DNA from: a virus
Virus record (IMG/VR): IMGVR_UViG_3300013307_000009
Coordinates: 1-49,004 of that record
DNA: 49,004 nt
Direction: 5' to 3' (one strand)
In this document: piece by piece, positions 39,521 through 47,457 of the stretch
Layout: each line of letters starts with the position of its first letter
Numbering within the stretch: position 1 is the first letter of the stretch
Made by a program: the position numbers and the translations under genes
Notes under the pieces: generated by a model
Seen by the model: only the letters and a program-made list of their open reading frames with translations
Told to the model about the DNA's origin: nothing
The model's database searches: none

Positions 39521-39538
39521 GGTAGGGTAGGGTAGGGG
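39521..39538 (+). other. G-quadruplex-like motif after a stop codon
   Basis: GG-TA-GGG-TA-GGG-TA-GGGG runs from 39521 to 39538, just 2 nt after the stop of the 143-aa gene. Four G runs with TA loops can form a two-layer, perhaps three-layer G-quadruplex in DNA or RNA on the sense strand. Confidence 0.5.
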
Positions 39539-39555
39539 TGGCCTAACGGCCACCC
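39536..39555 (+). other. Perfect 8-bp hairpin
   Basis: GGGTGGCC (39536-39543) and GGCCACCC (39548-39555) enclose TAAC. It shares its first G bases with the G-quadruplex motif, so the two structures compete. Confidence 0.6.
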
Positions 39556-39579
39556 ACCCACAAGAGAAAGAAGGACTAA

Positions 39580-39672
39580 GTGGATACGCTATTTATCGTT
39601 GGACTGTTACTGGTGAACGCGGTTATGTTTAGCGGCTTCTACCGCTATAATCACAGAAAGAGTGGTAAGTAA
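39580..39672 (+). CDS. Single-span membrane peptide, 30 aa
   Basis: GTG start at 39580 with AAGGA about 4 nt upstream; the stop overlaps the next ATG (TAATG). One membrane helix (TLFIVGLLLVNAVMFSGFY, residues 3-21) is followed by a basic tail (RYNHRKSGK). The good start site and overlap support expression. Function unknown. Confidence 0.55.
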   Translation: MDTLFIVGLLLVNAVMFSGFYRYNHRKSGK

Positions 39673-40298
39673 TGGAGATAAGTCAAAGTGACCTTGATGC
39701 CCTGGTTAAGGTGCTATCGAACGGCACCGCCAACGGCAGCGTGGCCTTTCTCAGGGATGCCCTGGCCGCCAGGGTGCAGGCTTCCCTCGCCAAACTGGAA
39801 GACGCGAAGTCCGAACTGCGCGATAACTACCGGGCGTTGCGGGCTGTCGGTGGTCCGGCGATAGCCGCCCTGGAAGATATGCAGCCAGCCCTGACCCGGC
39901 CCGACCCGGTGCCAACCCCCGACTACACCCCGGCCCCGCCGAGCCTGCCGCAAGTCGAGGTGGTGGAAGTGGTCAGGCAGCCCATTTATCGCAAGCCCCA
40001 CAAATATTTCAGGTTCGCCACGCTGGGCGTGACGGGCCAGGACGTGGCGGCTTTCTGGAAGCTGGTCAAGGACGAGTTCGGCCAGCCACCGTCTTACCGG
40101 GCGATGGCAAACTACTTCGGTTGTTCGCCCGGTTCAGGCATGAAGCTAATCGAGCTTGCTCGCGCAGCCGGATACCCGGACGTTGGCCTGGGCTACACAC
40201 ACGGTCGCCGGACCCCACCGGGTCTGGACAAGGCTATCGCCCGTCGGTTTGGCACCAACTACAGCCGGGCGCAGGCCAACCGTGAATTGCCAAAATAA
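39672..40298 (+). CDS. Unknown DNA-binding-like protein, 208 aa
   Basis: The N-terminal 80 residues are helical; a Pro-rich linker (about 77-98) follows. The C-terminal half (YFRFATLGVTGQDVAAFWKL, then GQPPSYRAMANYFGCSPGSGMKLIELARAAGYP) has a helix-turn-helix look around 145-170. It is the last rightward gene, just before the terminator. A regulatory role is possible. Not recognised. Confidence 0.65.
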   Translation: MEISQSDLDALVKVLSNGTANGSVAFLRDALAARVQASLAKLEDAKSELRDNYRALRAVGGPAIAALEDMQPALTRPDPVPTPDYTPAPPSLPQVEVVEVVRQPIYRKPHKYFRFATLGVTGQDVAAFWKLVKDEFGQPPSYRAMANYFGCSPGSGMKLIELARAAGYPDVGLGYTHGRRTPPGLDKAIARRFGTNYSRAQANRELPK

Positions 40299-40307
40299 GA
40301 TAAGAAG

Positions 40308-40342
40308 GGGCGTACCTTGCTCAGGGGTACGCCCTTTTATTT
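40308..40342. terminator. Convergent terminator between the two arms
   Basis: GGGCGTACC (40308-40316) and GGTACGCCC (40326-40334) form a perfect 9-bp stem with a 9-nt loop, followed on the plus strand by TTTTATTT and on the minus strand by CTTCTTATCTT. It lies between the last rightward and last leftward stop codons. Confidence 0.8.
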
Positions 40343-40762
40343 CGCTAAAGTAGCTAGGAGGATGGACATTAAAGAAGATGTGAATTGCTTTTTAAGGTGG
40401 TAAGCCCGCAGGCTGCGGGCTATTTTTTTGCGGTTGGCCCGGCTGCGCCGGACCCCGTGCTGGCCTGCTCCACCCGCCGAGGTATTGCCCCAGGCGTAGC
40501 CCTGGTCGCGGAGTGTGGTTATCCACCAGGCTTCGAGTACGTCTGCCCCGGCCTGGTCCTGGGCGTGGCCTAGCTCTATTATACCAAGTTTACCGCCAAG
40601 TGCATACACCCCCGTTATAGCCAGGTGTTTCCTATGCCCGTCCTTGCATTTCTTCCACTCGTAACGAGCCTGGGCCAGCCTTGCCGGGAGCGGTTGGACG
40701 CTCTGGCCCACGTAGATAATCTGGTGGGTCCAACTGTTCGTCAGACCGTAGATGCGAAACAT
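40337..40762 (-). CDS. GIY-YIG family nuclease, 141 aa
   Basis: The N-terminal motif is IYG (residues 4-6) and YVG (17-19), a variant of GIY and YIG, with Arg28 and Glu77 in the places of catalytic Arg and Glu. Near residues 92-100 GNTSAGGAG is the turn typical of phage GIY-YIG nucleases, followed by a basic helix. Such enzymes often act as homing endonucleases. Its start overlaps the stop of the Vsr-like gene (TAATG), so the two are co-translated. It is the last gene of the leftward arm. Confidence 0.8.
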   Translation of the reverse strand: MFRIYGLTNSWTHQIIYVGQSVQPLPARLAQARYEWKKCKDGHRKHLAITGVYALGGKLGIIELGHAQDQAGADVLEAWWITTLRDQGYAWGNTSAGGAGQHGVRRSRANRKKIARSLRAYHLKKQFTSSLMSILLATLAK

Positions 40763-41457
40763 TACCTGTTGCCCAAGAGGTTACGCATAAAGCGTTCAAG
40801 GGTGCCGCTATCATAAACCTGGGTATCGGTGATACGCGCCACGACATAGCCCTGGCTTTGCAGTAGGGTATTCTGGGCTGCATCGCGCCCGGATACCGCC
40901 GCCTTCTGGTGCCAGTAAGCTCCGTCAATCGCCAGCACCACGCCCTTTTTGGTACGTGAGGCTACCGATGAAATAAAGATGTCGGCCACCAGGCCACCAC
41001 CGAAACGGCCACGCCCGCCGCCGAGCGGCCACTGGCTAAAGAAGTCGGCTGACGGGTTGGTGATGTTGGGGTAGACCCCACCAAAGGTGTAGTGGTTGGC
41101 TTCCATCCACTCGATGGTTAAACGTTCCGGCAGCGTGAGAGCAATCCGGCCCGGCTTTAGCCCGGTGAGCGAGGCTTTAAGTTCCAACACATCACGCGCA
41201 CTGAGGAACTTTGCCAGGTTGCGGTTATACCCCTGGTTCTCTAAGAGCCTTTCGACATCGGTGCCGTGAACGCGCTGGTACTTGAAGACCTCGGTGGCGT
41301 TTTCTTCCTCGTAAATCTGGCGCATCATACTCTGGACCGTTGGCAACCGGGGTACGGCAAAGGGCTGGCGGGCTTTCTCCCTGGCCCGGCGTTGCCTGGC
41401 CTTTAGCTGCTGGGCCGGGGTTAAAGGCTTGTATTTACGTTTAGCCTTTGGTGGCAA
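40762..41457 (-). CDS. Vsr-like PD-(D/E)XK nuclease, 231 aa
   Basis: The C-terminal half has the pattern of Vsr/homing-type nucleases: GGGLVADIFIS (Asp159), VVLAIDGAYWH (Asp178, His183), GRDAAQN (Asp192, Asn196), then GYVVARITDTQVY. The first 40 residues are very basic and the next 100 helical, a probable DNA-binding part. The start is TTG at 41457 with AAAGGAAAA about 12 nt upstream. Pairing with GIY-YIG in one operon is unusual. It could be a homing nuclease or help in DNA degradation or packaging. Confidence 0.75.
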   Translation of the reverse strand: MPPKAKRKYKPLTPAQQLKARQRRAREKARQPFAVPRLPTVQSMMRQIYEEENATEVFKYQRVHGTDVERLLENQGYNRNLAKFLSARDVLELKASLTGLKPGRIALTLPERLTIEWMEANHYTFGGVYPNITNPSADFFSQWPLGGGRGRFGGGLVADIFISSVASRTKKGVVLAIDGAYWHQKAAVSGRDAAQNTLLQSQGYVVARITDTQVYDSGTLERFMRNLLGNR

Positions 41458-41542
41458 CTATCATTTTTCCTTTTTTTGCCGTCTATTTTTGGTGTGTTAT
41501 ATTTTTTGGGTCTGGTGTTTGGTTTGTTTTGTGGTGTGGCTG

Positions 41543-41551
41543 TGCTATAAT
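41543..41551 (+). promoter_or_regulatory. Extended -10 promoter on the plus strand
   Basis: TGC followed directly by TATAAT (41546-41551) forms an extended -10 box, which can work without a strong -35. The hexamer around 41523-41529 is T/G-rich and weak. It lies in the T/G-rich stretch (41460-41545) between the leftward nuclease and lysin genes and points to the right. Confidence 0.55.
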
Positions 41552-41557
41552 AAATCT

Positions 41558-41661
41558 GGGCTACGAAACCCACGCAATTATCTGACTTACTTTTCATTCC
41601 AAGTCCACACACTTAGTCCAATGACCAAAGCACCTCTGAACTGCGGGGTGCTTTTTATTTT
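41558..41661 (+). ncRNA. Candidate small RNA, about 100 nt
   Basis: A transcript starting about 7 nt after the extended -10 box would run to an intrinsic terminator (41627-41661). No useful open frame lies inside. A small hairpin TGGG/CCCA is near its 5' end. It lies between, and runs opposite to, the leftward lysin and nuclease genes. It is the most gene-like non-coding element in the window. Expression is untested. Confidence 0.5.
41627..41661 (+). terminator. Intrinsic terminator of the candidate small RNA
   Basis: AAAGCACC (41627-41634) and GGTGCTTT (41647-41654) form an 8-bp stem with a 12-nt loop, followed by TTTTT and ATTTT. On the minus strand only TTTGG follows, so the site works mainly for rightward transcripts. 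Confidence 0.75.
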
Positions 41662-41663
41662 CC

Positions 41664-42965
41664 TTAAAATCCCCGGTTCGCCAGGTACATTGGGCCGATT
41701 ATTTTGCGCCTTACTTTCCAGTCCGGGTTGGTTTCGCCTGGGTCGTACTCCAAAACCTCGCCCTGAAAGACCTGTTCGGTCAGGTGCGTGATGGGGTTGG
41801 TGTATTCTTCGGTCAGGGGGTAGCCGAAGACTTGTAAGCCGCCGTGCTTGTTGTAAAAGTCCAGAAAGCCGCCGCCTAACACGAAACCGTTTAGCCTGAT
41901 TGCCATTGGTGGAACCTCTTTCGCCTGCCCACGCCCGCCAGCCTGCTCCCAGGCCGCCAGGTCACTCATAAGACGCGCCCAGGGGAAGCCTGTGCCGGGG
42001 CAGTTGGCCTTTTGCGCCTTGTTTACCTGATAATGTCCGATAATCCCGGTGCGGTCGCTCTTTATCGCCAGGTTGCGGGCTAAAATGTACTTGTGCAGGG
42101 CCAGCGTTGATTGGTACTGTGTTTCCGGCATCGGGTTGCCCGTAAAACCTTCGTGTTCGATAGAAATGGTCCGTTTGTTGGGGTTGTAGCCCATCTGGGC
42201 GCACTCTAACAGCCAGGGTACGCTGTGGTCAAAGCCGTCCGGCCCGCTCAGGTCTATGGGTCCGTTGGCCCAGGCGGTGTCGGCTTCCGATACGTACTGG
42301 ACGATTTTACCCGAAAGCCCGACCTCGTAGGTGGATGAAACCTCGCTGGTGGGGTTGTGAAACCAGCCGATGTTGGAGTTAAGGTTGCCCTGGCTGATGT
42401 GGTCTACAATGCCCTGGATTATCTCACCCCAGCGTCCCACCCAGTAGTTGGGGCTGCCGACCCACTCGATTGGCGGTGCTTGTGTTACCATAGTTTTTAA
42501 CCACCCGTTAATGAGATTGACCACCGTCTGGATGTAGGCTGCCGGGTCGTTGCCGTCTTCCGGTGGCGCGAAGACGGGCAGAATTTGTTCGATGGTGGAG
42601 AGGCCCGCGTAGTCCGACTTGCCCACCAGACGGGCTGCAAGGTCTTCAAACCCGTCCGACCACGTATTATACCGGATGTAGTCGCCCTGGGGCGTAGAAA
42701 CGGTTCTCCCGGCCCCTAGAAACGACGTGCGTGTGTTGCCGGGACTGTGGGTATCGTACTTCTGGCAGATACCGAGCCGACCAAAGTGGCTTTCGTTCCA
42801 GAAAACGGCCAGGCAAAAAGCCGGGCTGACCCGGTGGCGGCAGACCGCTTCGTAGCCGTCGTGAATGTCTTCGCCCGTCAGGGAAGACTGGGCCACTAAA
42901 ATATTAGACCACTGGTCCTCACTCAGGTCCGGGTCTACGTTTTTTACCGGGCTGTTGGCTTGCAT
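41664..42965 (-). CDS. Endolysin: glycosidase-like, amidase and surface-binding domain, 433 aa
   Basis: Residues about 30-130 resemble a lysozyme-like or glucosaminidase domain with FWNESHFG (Glu58). Residues about 180-340 are an N-acetylmuramoyl-L-alanine amidase type 2 domain: His189 (IVDHIS), Glu270, His311 (IIGHYQV) and Cys322 (NCPGTGF) as likely zinc and catalytic ligands. The last 65 residues (GGGFLDFYNKHGGLQVFGYP, then LTEEY) look like Chloroflexota-type surface repeats and could bind the host cell wall. No signal peptide. It overlaps the small holin candidate as TAATG. It would cut peptidoglycan at lysis. Confidence 0.9.
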   Translation of the reverse strand: MQANSPVKNVDPDLSEDQWSNILVAQSSLTGEDIHDGYEAVCRHRVSPAFCLAVFWNESHFGRLGICQKYDTHSPGNTRTSFLGAGRTVSTPQGDYIRYNTWSDGFEDLAARLVGKSDYAGLSTIEQILPVFAPPEDGNDPAAYIQTVVNLINGWLKTMVTQAPPIEWVGSPNYWVGRWGEIIQGIVDHISQGNLNSNIGWFHNPTSEVSSTYEVGLSGKIVQYVSEADTAWANGPIDLSGPDGFDHSVPWLLECAQMGYNPNKRTISIEHEGFTGNPMPETQYQSTLALHKYILARNLAIKSDRTGIIGHYQVNKAQKANCPGTGFPWARLMSDLAAWEQAGGRGQAKEVPPMAIRLNGFVLGGGFLDFYNKHGGLQVFGYPLTEEYTNPITHLTEQVFQGEVLEYDPGETNPDWKVRRKIIGPMYLANRGF

Positions 42966-43123
42966 TAGCTGGTTACGAAGGTAGAAAGCGACCAGCAGAA
43001 CAGGCCCGCCGCGATAAGGCCCAGCCTGAAATCACTTTCGGCAGGCCAACTGCGCCAGGGTACGTAAAGCAGTAGGGCCAGGGCAAAGAGAATGATGGCC
43101 GCTATTAAGAGAAACTGTTTCAT
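42965..43123 (-). CDS. Small holin-like membrane protein, 52 aa
   Basis: Two membrane segments are visible: residues 3-21 (QFLLIAAIILFALALLLYV) and about 33-48 (RLGLIAAGLFCWSLST), joined by a short polar loop. That layout and the place just ahead of the endolysin suit a small holin that lets the lysin cross the membrane. Coupled by ATGA to the upstream gene and TAATG to the lysin. Sequence does not prove the role. Confidence 0.65.
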   Translation of the reverse strand: MKQFLLIAAIILFALALLLYVPWRSWPAESDFRLGLIAAGLFCWSLSTFVTS

Positions 43124-43500
43124 GCCGACCTCCGATAGTCTTGAATTTTTTTAATAACCCGGTCCTTTTCCCCGGCAGGGGTGCGCAGGATGGTGTAATG
43201 GTTGTGGATAAAGGGGATTAACACGTTAAAGGCCAGTACCGCCAGGGCCGAAAGGACCACCCAGCCGAGCAGCCAGGGCAACAGACCCCGGACAAAGTTA
43301 AGCTGTTCCTGGTTCTCCCTGGTAGCCTGGTTGTTTATCGGGTTGATGAAATAGATAAAACAACTCCGGGCCATAAAGAAAGCCAGGCTCATTATAAGGT
43401 TCGCCAGGTAAACCGCCTTTTTGTGAAAGGCAATCGTGGCTATCATGACCAGTAGCACCAGGGCAAAAAGCCCAGCCACAACAATATAAACGTGTTCCAT
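43120..43500 (-). CDS. Membrane protein of the lysis cassette, 126 aa
   Basis: Starting at the ATG at 43500 (GGAGTG about 7 nt upstream, TAATG overlap), the protein has three hydrophobic stretches (about 2-23, 29-45 and 70-95). An upstream start at 43569 would overlap the previous gene by 70 nt and is not preferred. It may be a second holin, antiholin or spanin-like protein, but no lipobox or signal-arrest feature is certain. Confidence 0.65.
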   Translation of the reverse strand: MEHVYIVVAGLFALVLLVMIATIAFHKKAVYLANLIMSLAFFMARSCFIYFINPINNQATRENQEQLNFVRGLLPWLLGWVVLSALAVLAFNVLIPFIHNHYTILRTPAGEKDRVIKKIQDYRRSA

Positions 43501-43910
43501 TATTTCACTCCCGTTTCCTCGTTGTTCTTCCCACCTATCGCAGGCGGCTGGGTGTGTTCCAATACCCATTTAATTATACCTTCCGGCAGTATGGATTTCA
43601 GCAAGTTTGGGGCCGACGCTACCAGCGCATTGTAAAGCGGTAGGGTGAAGGGTGGGAGTATGACACCGCCGCCCGCGTAAGCCAGGACCGGGATAGGCCA
43701 GTCGGAAAAGGTTGCCACCAGGGTAAGATAGATTAGGACGATACTAAACATACCGAAGTCTATCACATCCTGCCCGTGCAGAGAAGTCTTGTCAATAAAG
43801 CGACCACGCAGCCACATGCCCACCAGCAGCCCCAGTTCGACCGAGGCCAGGTTCACCAGGAGAGGCGCGTTATCCAGGATAAACTTAAAGTATTCGATTT
43901 CAAGTTTCAA
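43500..43910 (-). CDS. Membrane protein of the lysis cassette, 136 aa
   Basis: Start is TTG at 43910 with AGGAAAA about 6 nt upstream. Hydrophobic stretches are at about 15-34 (PLLVNLASVELGLLVGMWL), 47-66 (DFGMFSIVLIYLTLVATF) and 70-90 (PIPVLAYAGGGVILPPFTL). The C-terminal end is polar. With the next two small membrane proteins and the endolysin it forms a four-gene coupled cluster. Holin or anchor role is inferred. Confidence 0.65.
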   Translation of the reverse strand: MKLEIEYFKFILDNAPLLVNLASVELGLLVGMWLRGRFIDKTSLHGQDVIDFGMFSIVLIYLTLVATFSDWPIPVLAYAGGGVILPPFTLPLYNALVASAPNLLKSILPEGIIKWVLEHTQPPAIGGKNNEETGVK

Positions 43911-43919
43911 TTTGTTTTC

Positions 43920-44591
43920 CTACCCGGCCATCCTGACCAGCACCGATTGTTTGTAAACCGAAAGTGTCCCGGCCCCCACGCTGGGGGCCACATTATTACG
44001 GTAGATATAGGAGATAACAGCCGCCGTTGTAGTGTTGTAGACAGTGTTAAGGCCAGTATTGGTAAAGTGGTAAATTTGTCCGGCTGTAGCGTGCGAAGCG
44101 TCGTAACAAATAATTCCCATTATTTCCGAGGTTGCCCCGGCAGCACTGGTTATGTAAATGTTTGGCTGCCAGTAGTGGGTCGCGTTGTAGGTGGCGGCGG
44201 TGGCACAGGTTATCTCGGCCCCCACTATGCAAAAGCTACCGTCTGTACTAAATAAACTTGCCGCACCGTGAACACTTCCAAAACCAAGCGGTGTGTTGAC
44301 CGTAACCAAGTAAGGGTTGGCGTAGGTGCCTGTTACGTCTATCGGTATCTCAAAGACCTCGACCGTCAGCCAACGGTTGGGTGTGGGCGACCAGTAATAA
44401 AAACATTTGCGGTCCTGGCAGTAGAAGATTTGTCCACTGACCGGGGCCGGGGGGCGGTCGGCCCAGGAACTGGCTGTCAGCACCAGGTAAGGCGAAGCCG
44501 AGGCAATCTGGGCATCAATACCCACCAGCCGCCTGGTAAGGTCCTGGTGTTCGGCATCGTGGCCGAGAGAGAAGCCGGGGCTAAAACCCAT
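43920..44591 (-). CDS. Tail-associated beta-rich protein, 223 aa
   Basis: I start it at the ATG at 44591, with GGAG about 7 nt upstream; an ATG at 44603 in frame is the alternative. The N-terminal 30 residues are helical; the rest is Thr/Ser/Gly/Tyr-rich and beta-rich (SSWADRPPAPVSGQIFYCQD, then long strand runs), as in tail fibre or receptor-binding tips. It overlaps the tail gene before it by 11 nt. Function inferred from place and composition. Confidence 0.7.
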   Translation of the reverse strand: MGFSPGFSLGHDAEHQDLTRRLVGIDAQIASASPYLVLTASSWADRPPAPVSGQIFYCQDRKCFYYWSPTPNRWLTVEVFEIPIDVTGTYANPYLVTVNTPLGFGSVHGAASLFSTDGSFCIVGAEITCATAATYNATHYWQPNIYITSAAGATSEIMGIICYDASHATAGQIYHFTNTGLNTVYNTTTAAVISYIYRNNVAPSVGAGTLSVYKQSVLVRMAG

Positions 44592-47454
44592 AGTTTTCTC
44601 CATCCACCGCTACAATTTCAAAGTCAACCCTGGTTGGCAGGGGGCTTCCACTGTCCTTGACCACAATGGGTTGACCATACTGGTTGCTGGGGTTTTGCAG
44701 AAACCCCAGAAACTGGCGGGTGGCGGTGTTGTTGATTTGGTTAAGCACCTCGCCGCCACCTGGCAGGTTCGGGTCGGGTAGCTCTCTTACCTTTAGCTTG
44801 ATAAGTATCGGCAGGTGTCGGGTAAACTGGTTGCGTAACCACTCCCAGCTATCCTCGGCGGCGTACCCGTCCAGGTCTGCCTTGCGACCCTCGGTGTGTT
44901 CCGACACGTTTATTGACAGCTTGTAAAGAGCCAGGTAATCCTGGACACTCTGGTACTTGACCACCAGGCTATCTATAGCCACAATCTCCTGCCCAACCGT
45001 AGAGTGTTGGGCCAGCACCGGGTTCCAGAAGTAAACCACAAAGCCTGCCTGAGTGAAGACGTTCGGGTGGGTCAAGAGGTCGTCATACGCCTGCTCAGGG
45101 TTGGCGGTAGTTAGCTTATTTTTATCCCACAGGTAGGCGACTTTTTCCGATGAAACGTTGTTGGTGAAGTCGGTAGAGTCCCAGTAGGTCGGCCCATAAG
45201 TCCCGTCAATCAAGGTGCCGTTGGTATTGAGTTCTTTGGTGGCAACATAAAGGTCGGTCGGGTTGACGTTAAGCACCGACACGCCTTTGGTCCAGAAGGG
45301 TCTTAGCAAACCTTCGTGATAGGTTTCCATAACAAGGTTGGCCGGGCTAGGCGAGGGTCCGGCCAGGTCGGTGGCACTCCTGGGTATGTGTACGACGGGT
45401 CTGACCAGCACCCTAAAAGTACCCGGCAGCATAGACAAAACTACCGAGTGAACGTACTTTGGAATTTCAGCCGCCTCGAAGTTGGTAAGACTTACCACCA
45501 GATAACCGCACTTGTTCTGGTCCGACAGGGCTATTTGACGGGTGTAGGGTGAGGCGGCGTTCGGCTGTGGTATCTTCAAGATGTGGCCGCCGTCCCGCGC
45601 ATACAGGTAGTCCGGCCCAAAGGTCGGGTTCATTACCCAGCTAAGTCCGGCGTTGGAGTTGTCTATCGGGTTTGTTTCGTAATACTCTGTGACCACGTGC
45701 CAGGCCAGGTTGTTGTAGGTAAAAATACCCAGGTTGTTGTAGCTGACGTAGAGGTTTATCCCATCCGAGGCAATCCCGTCAATCTGGTGGTAGTAACCAA
45801 GCTGATACCAGGGCATCGGCAAAGGGATAACCTGGACCTGCACCCCGTTATCGGCACCGATAGTAAACTCATAAAGTCGGTCCTTGTAGTTAGTGTAAAT
45901 CTTACCCTGGTGGATGGTGGTGTAAGCCCCGGCTATCCTGTGCGGCACCGGGAAGGGGTCGCCCATCGGTAGCACGCGCGGCGTGTTGGTGTTCGGTGGT
46001 GCAGCCATAATAGCCGGGTCCACGTACAGCATAAACATACCTTCCGGCTTGGCAACCCACAAATTGCCTTGAAAAACAAAGAGCTTGGTAGCTCCGACCA
46101 GGCTTTCTCCCACAATACCTGCGGCGGTAACGGCTATCGGCGCATCGGCCCCGGTTGCCGGGAAGTTGCCCGTCCACTTGTACATCTGCCGCCCGGTGCG
46201 TTCAAAGAAGTAGATATAACCACCCAACGCCACCGGGGATAGCATTGAAAAGGTGAGGTCCGTACTGGGGGCGGTGATGGCGTTGGCTTTTAGGATGGCC
46301 GGGGTATACCTGCTGACCCCAAAGTTAAGGCCGCCGTCGTTAAAAGACACATAAAGGTTGCTGTTAAAAACAATGCTGGATAGGTACGGGAAAGTGAAAA
46401 CCACTTCCGGCGATACGCCTGATGAGGTCCCACCCGTTGCGGTAGCGGCGGTGTTAAAGAGCGAGGTGTTAAGAACGGCCACATCAAAGTAAGTGGCTGT
46501 GGCGGTGTCGTAAATCTGGTGGACCTTACGCAAAGCCTGGGACCAGGCTTTGTAGGGAGCGGCGGTGCCTGGTTTGCAAAGCTGGAAGTAAGGCCGGATA
46601 GCGTTGTCGGTTGTGGTCGGGCTAGCGATTGGCTGGTATGTACGGATGTTCCCCCCGGCATCTACGTTACCTACATACACCCCCACCGCACCGATAGCCC
46701 CGGTCGCACTGGTAGAACTGTCGCCAAAATAAAGGTCAAAAACGCTGTTACTTATGGTGGCACTACCCGTGAGCGTGACCCAGCACCAGCCGTTGAGGGT
46801 GTTATAGGTGGTGGAGGGTGTAAAGGTGTAGGTAAAATCCGTCGAGTAAATACCCAACGGCCCTTTCAGGGTGACGGTAATGGTGTAGGGAGTGTTTAGG
46901 GTGTGGTTCTTTAACTGAAAAAGTATCCTTATTTTGGTAAGGGTGACTGCTCCGCCCTGCCAGTTAAAGCTATTGTGCAGGCGGTACTCGGAAGACAGAG
47001 CCTGGGCCAGCACACCACGCGGCACCTCGTCCTCGTCACCTGGGTTTGGGTCGGCTTTGCCGGACACCGGGACTGTCTGGTTGACTTTGGTGTTGTAGAT
47101 AAAGTTGCGGGCCATCCCAGGCATCAAGTACCCGGCCCGGTCGGTCTTGGCATCGGCGTAAAAAAATTTGGTGTCGTCGCCACCAATCCCCACCCCACCA
47201 GTGGTCTTGTTGTCGTTTAGCTGGCCGAAGCCGCCCAACCAGTTGTCGTAAACCTTGCGCTTGAAGGGGGTGGCATCGTCAAAATTCTGGCCGCCACTGG
47301 CAATCTGCCCGGCAAAGCCGTCGCCCCGGCTCTCTGTAACGGGCGACAGGCTCGCCAGCCGAAAGCCCCAGATACCGTAGCCGTCGTAAAATTCCAGGTC
47401 GGCGGTGCCGTCGTCTATAGTAAGTCCGTTACCACTAAAAGGCAGGCTAGGCAT
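44581..47454 (-). CDS. Large tail protein with beta-propeller-like repeats, 957 aa
   Basis: The sequence consists almost wholly of short strands separated by turns, with repeated motifs of the type LYVSYNNLGIFTYN, LYEFTIGADNG and IYTNYKDRLYEF, as in beta-propeller or beta-sandwich tail proteins. No coiled coil or enzyme motif is clear. It follows the adaptor gene by 3 nt and precedes the lysis genes. It may be the tail nozzle or a long tail-tip protein; in size and place it resembles the podovirus tail tube B/nozzle proteins. Confidence 0.75.
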   Translation of the reverse strand: MPSLPFSGNGLTIDDGTADLEFYDGYGIWGFRLASLSPVTESRGDGFAGQIASGGQNFDDATPFKRKVYDNWLGGFGQLNDNKTTGGVGIGGDDTKFFYADAKTDRAGYLMPGMARNFIYNTKVNQTVPVSGKADPNPGDEDEVPRGVLAQALSSEYRLHNSFNWQGGAVTLTKIRILFQLKNHTLNTPYTITVTLKGPLGIYSTDFTYTFTPSTTYNTLNGWCWVTLTGSATISNSVFDLYFGDSSTSATGAIGAVGVYVGNVDAGGNIRTYQPIASPTTTDNAIRPYFQLCKPGTAAPYKAWSQALRKVHQIYDTATATYFDVAVLNTSLFNTAATATGGTSSGVSPEVVFTFPYLSSIVFNSNLYVSFNDGGLNFGVSRYTPAILKANAITAPSTDLTFSMLSPVALGGYIYFFERTGRQMYKWTGNFPATGADAPIAVTAAGIVGESLVGATKLFVFQGNLWVAKPEGMFMLYVDPAIMAAPPNTNTPRVLPMGDPFPVPHRIAGAYTTIHQGKIYTNYKDRLYEFTIGADNGVQVQVIPLPMPWYQLGYYHQIDGIASDGINLYVSYNNLGIFTYNNLAWHVVTEYYETNPIDNSNAGLSWVMNPTFGPDYLYARDGGHILKIPQPNAASPYTRQIALSDQNKCGYLVVSLTNFEAAEIPKYVHSVVLSMLPGTFRVLVRPVVHIPRSATDLAGPSPSPANLVMETYHEGLLRPFWTKGVSVLNVNPTDLYVATKELNTNGTLIDGTYGPTYWDSTDFTNNVSSEKVAYLWDKNKLTTANPEQAYDDLLTHPNVFTQAGFVVYFWNPVLAQHSTVGQEIVAIDSLVVKYQSVQDYLALYKLSINVSEHTEGRKADLDGYAAEDSWEWLRNQFTRHLPILIKLKVRELPDPNLPGGGEVLNQINNTATRQFLGFLQNPSNQYGQPIVVKDSGSPLPTRVDFEIVAVDGENYGF

Positions 47455-47457
47455 CGC

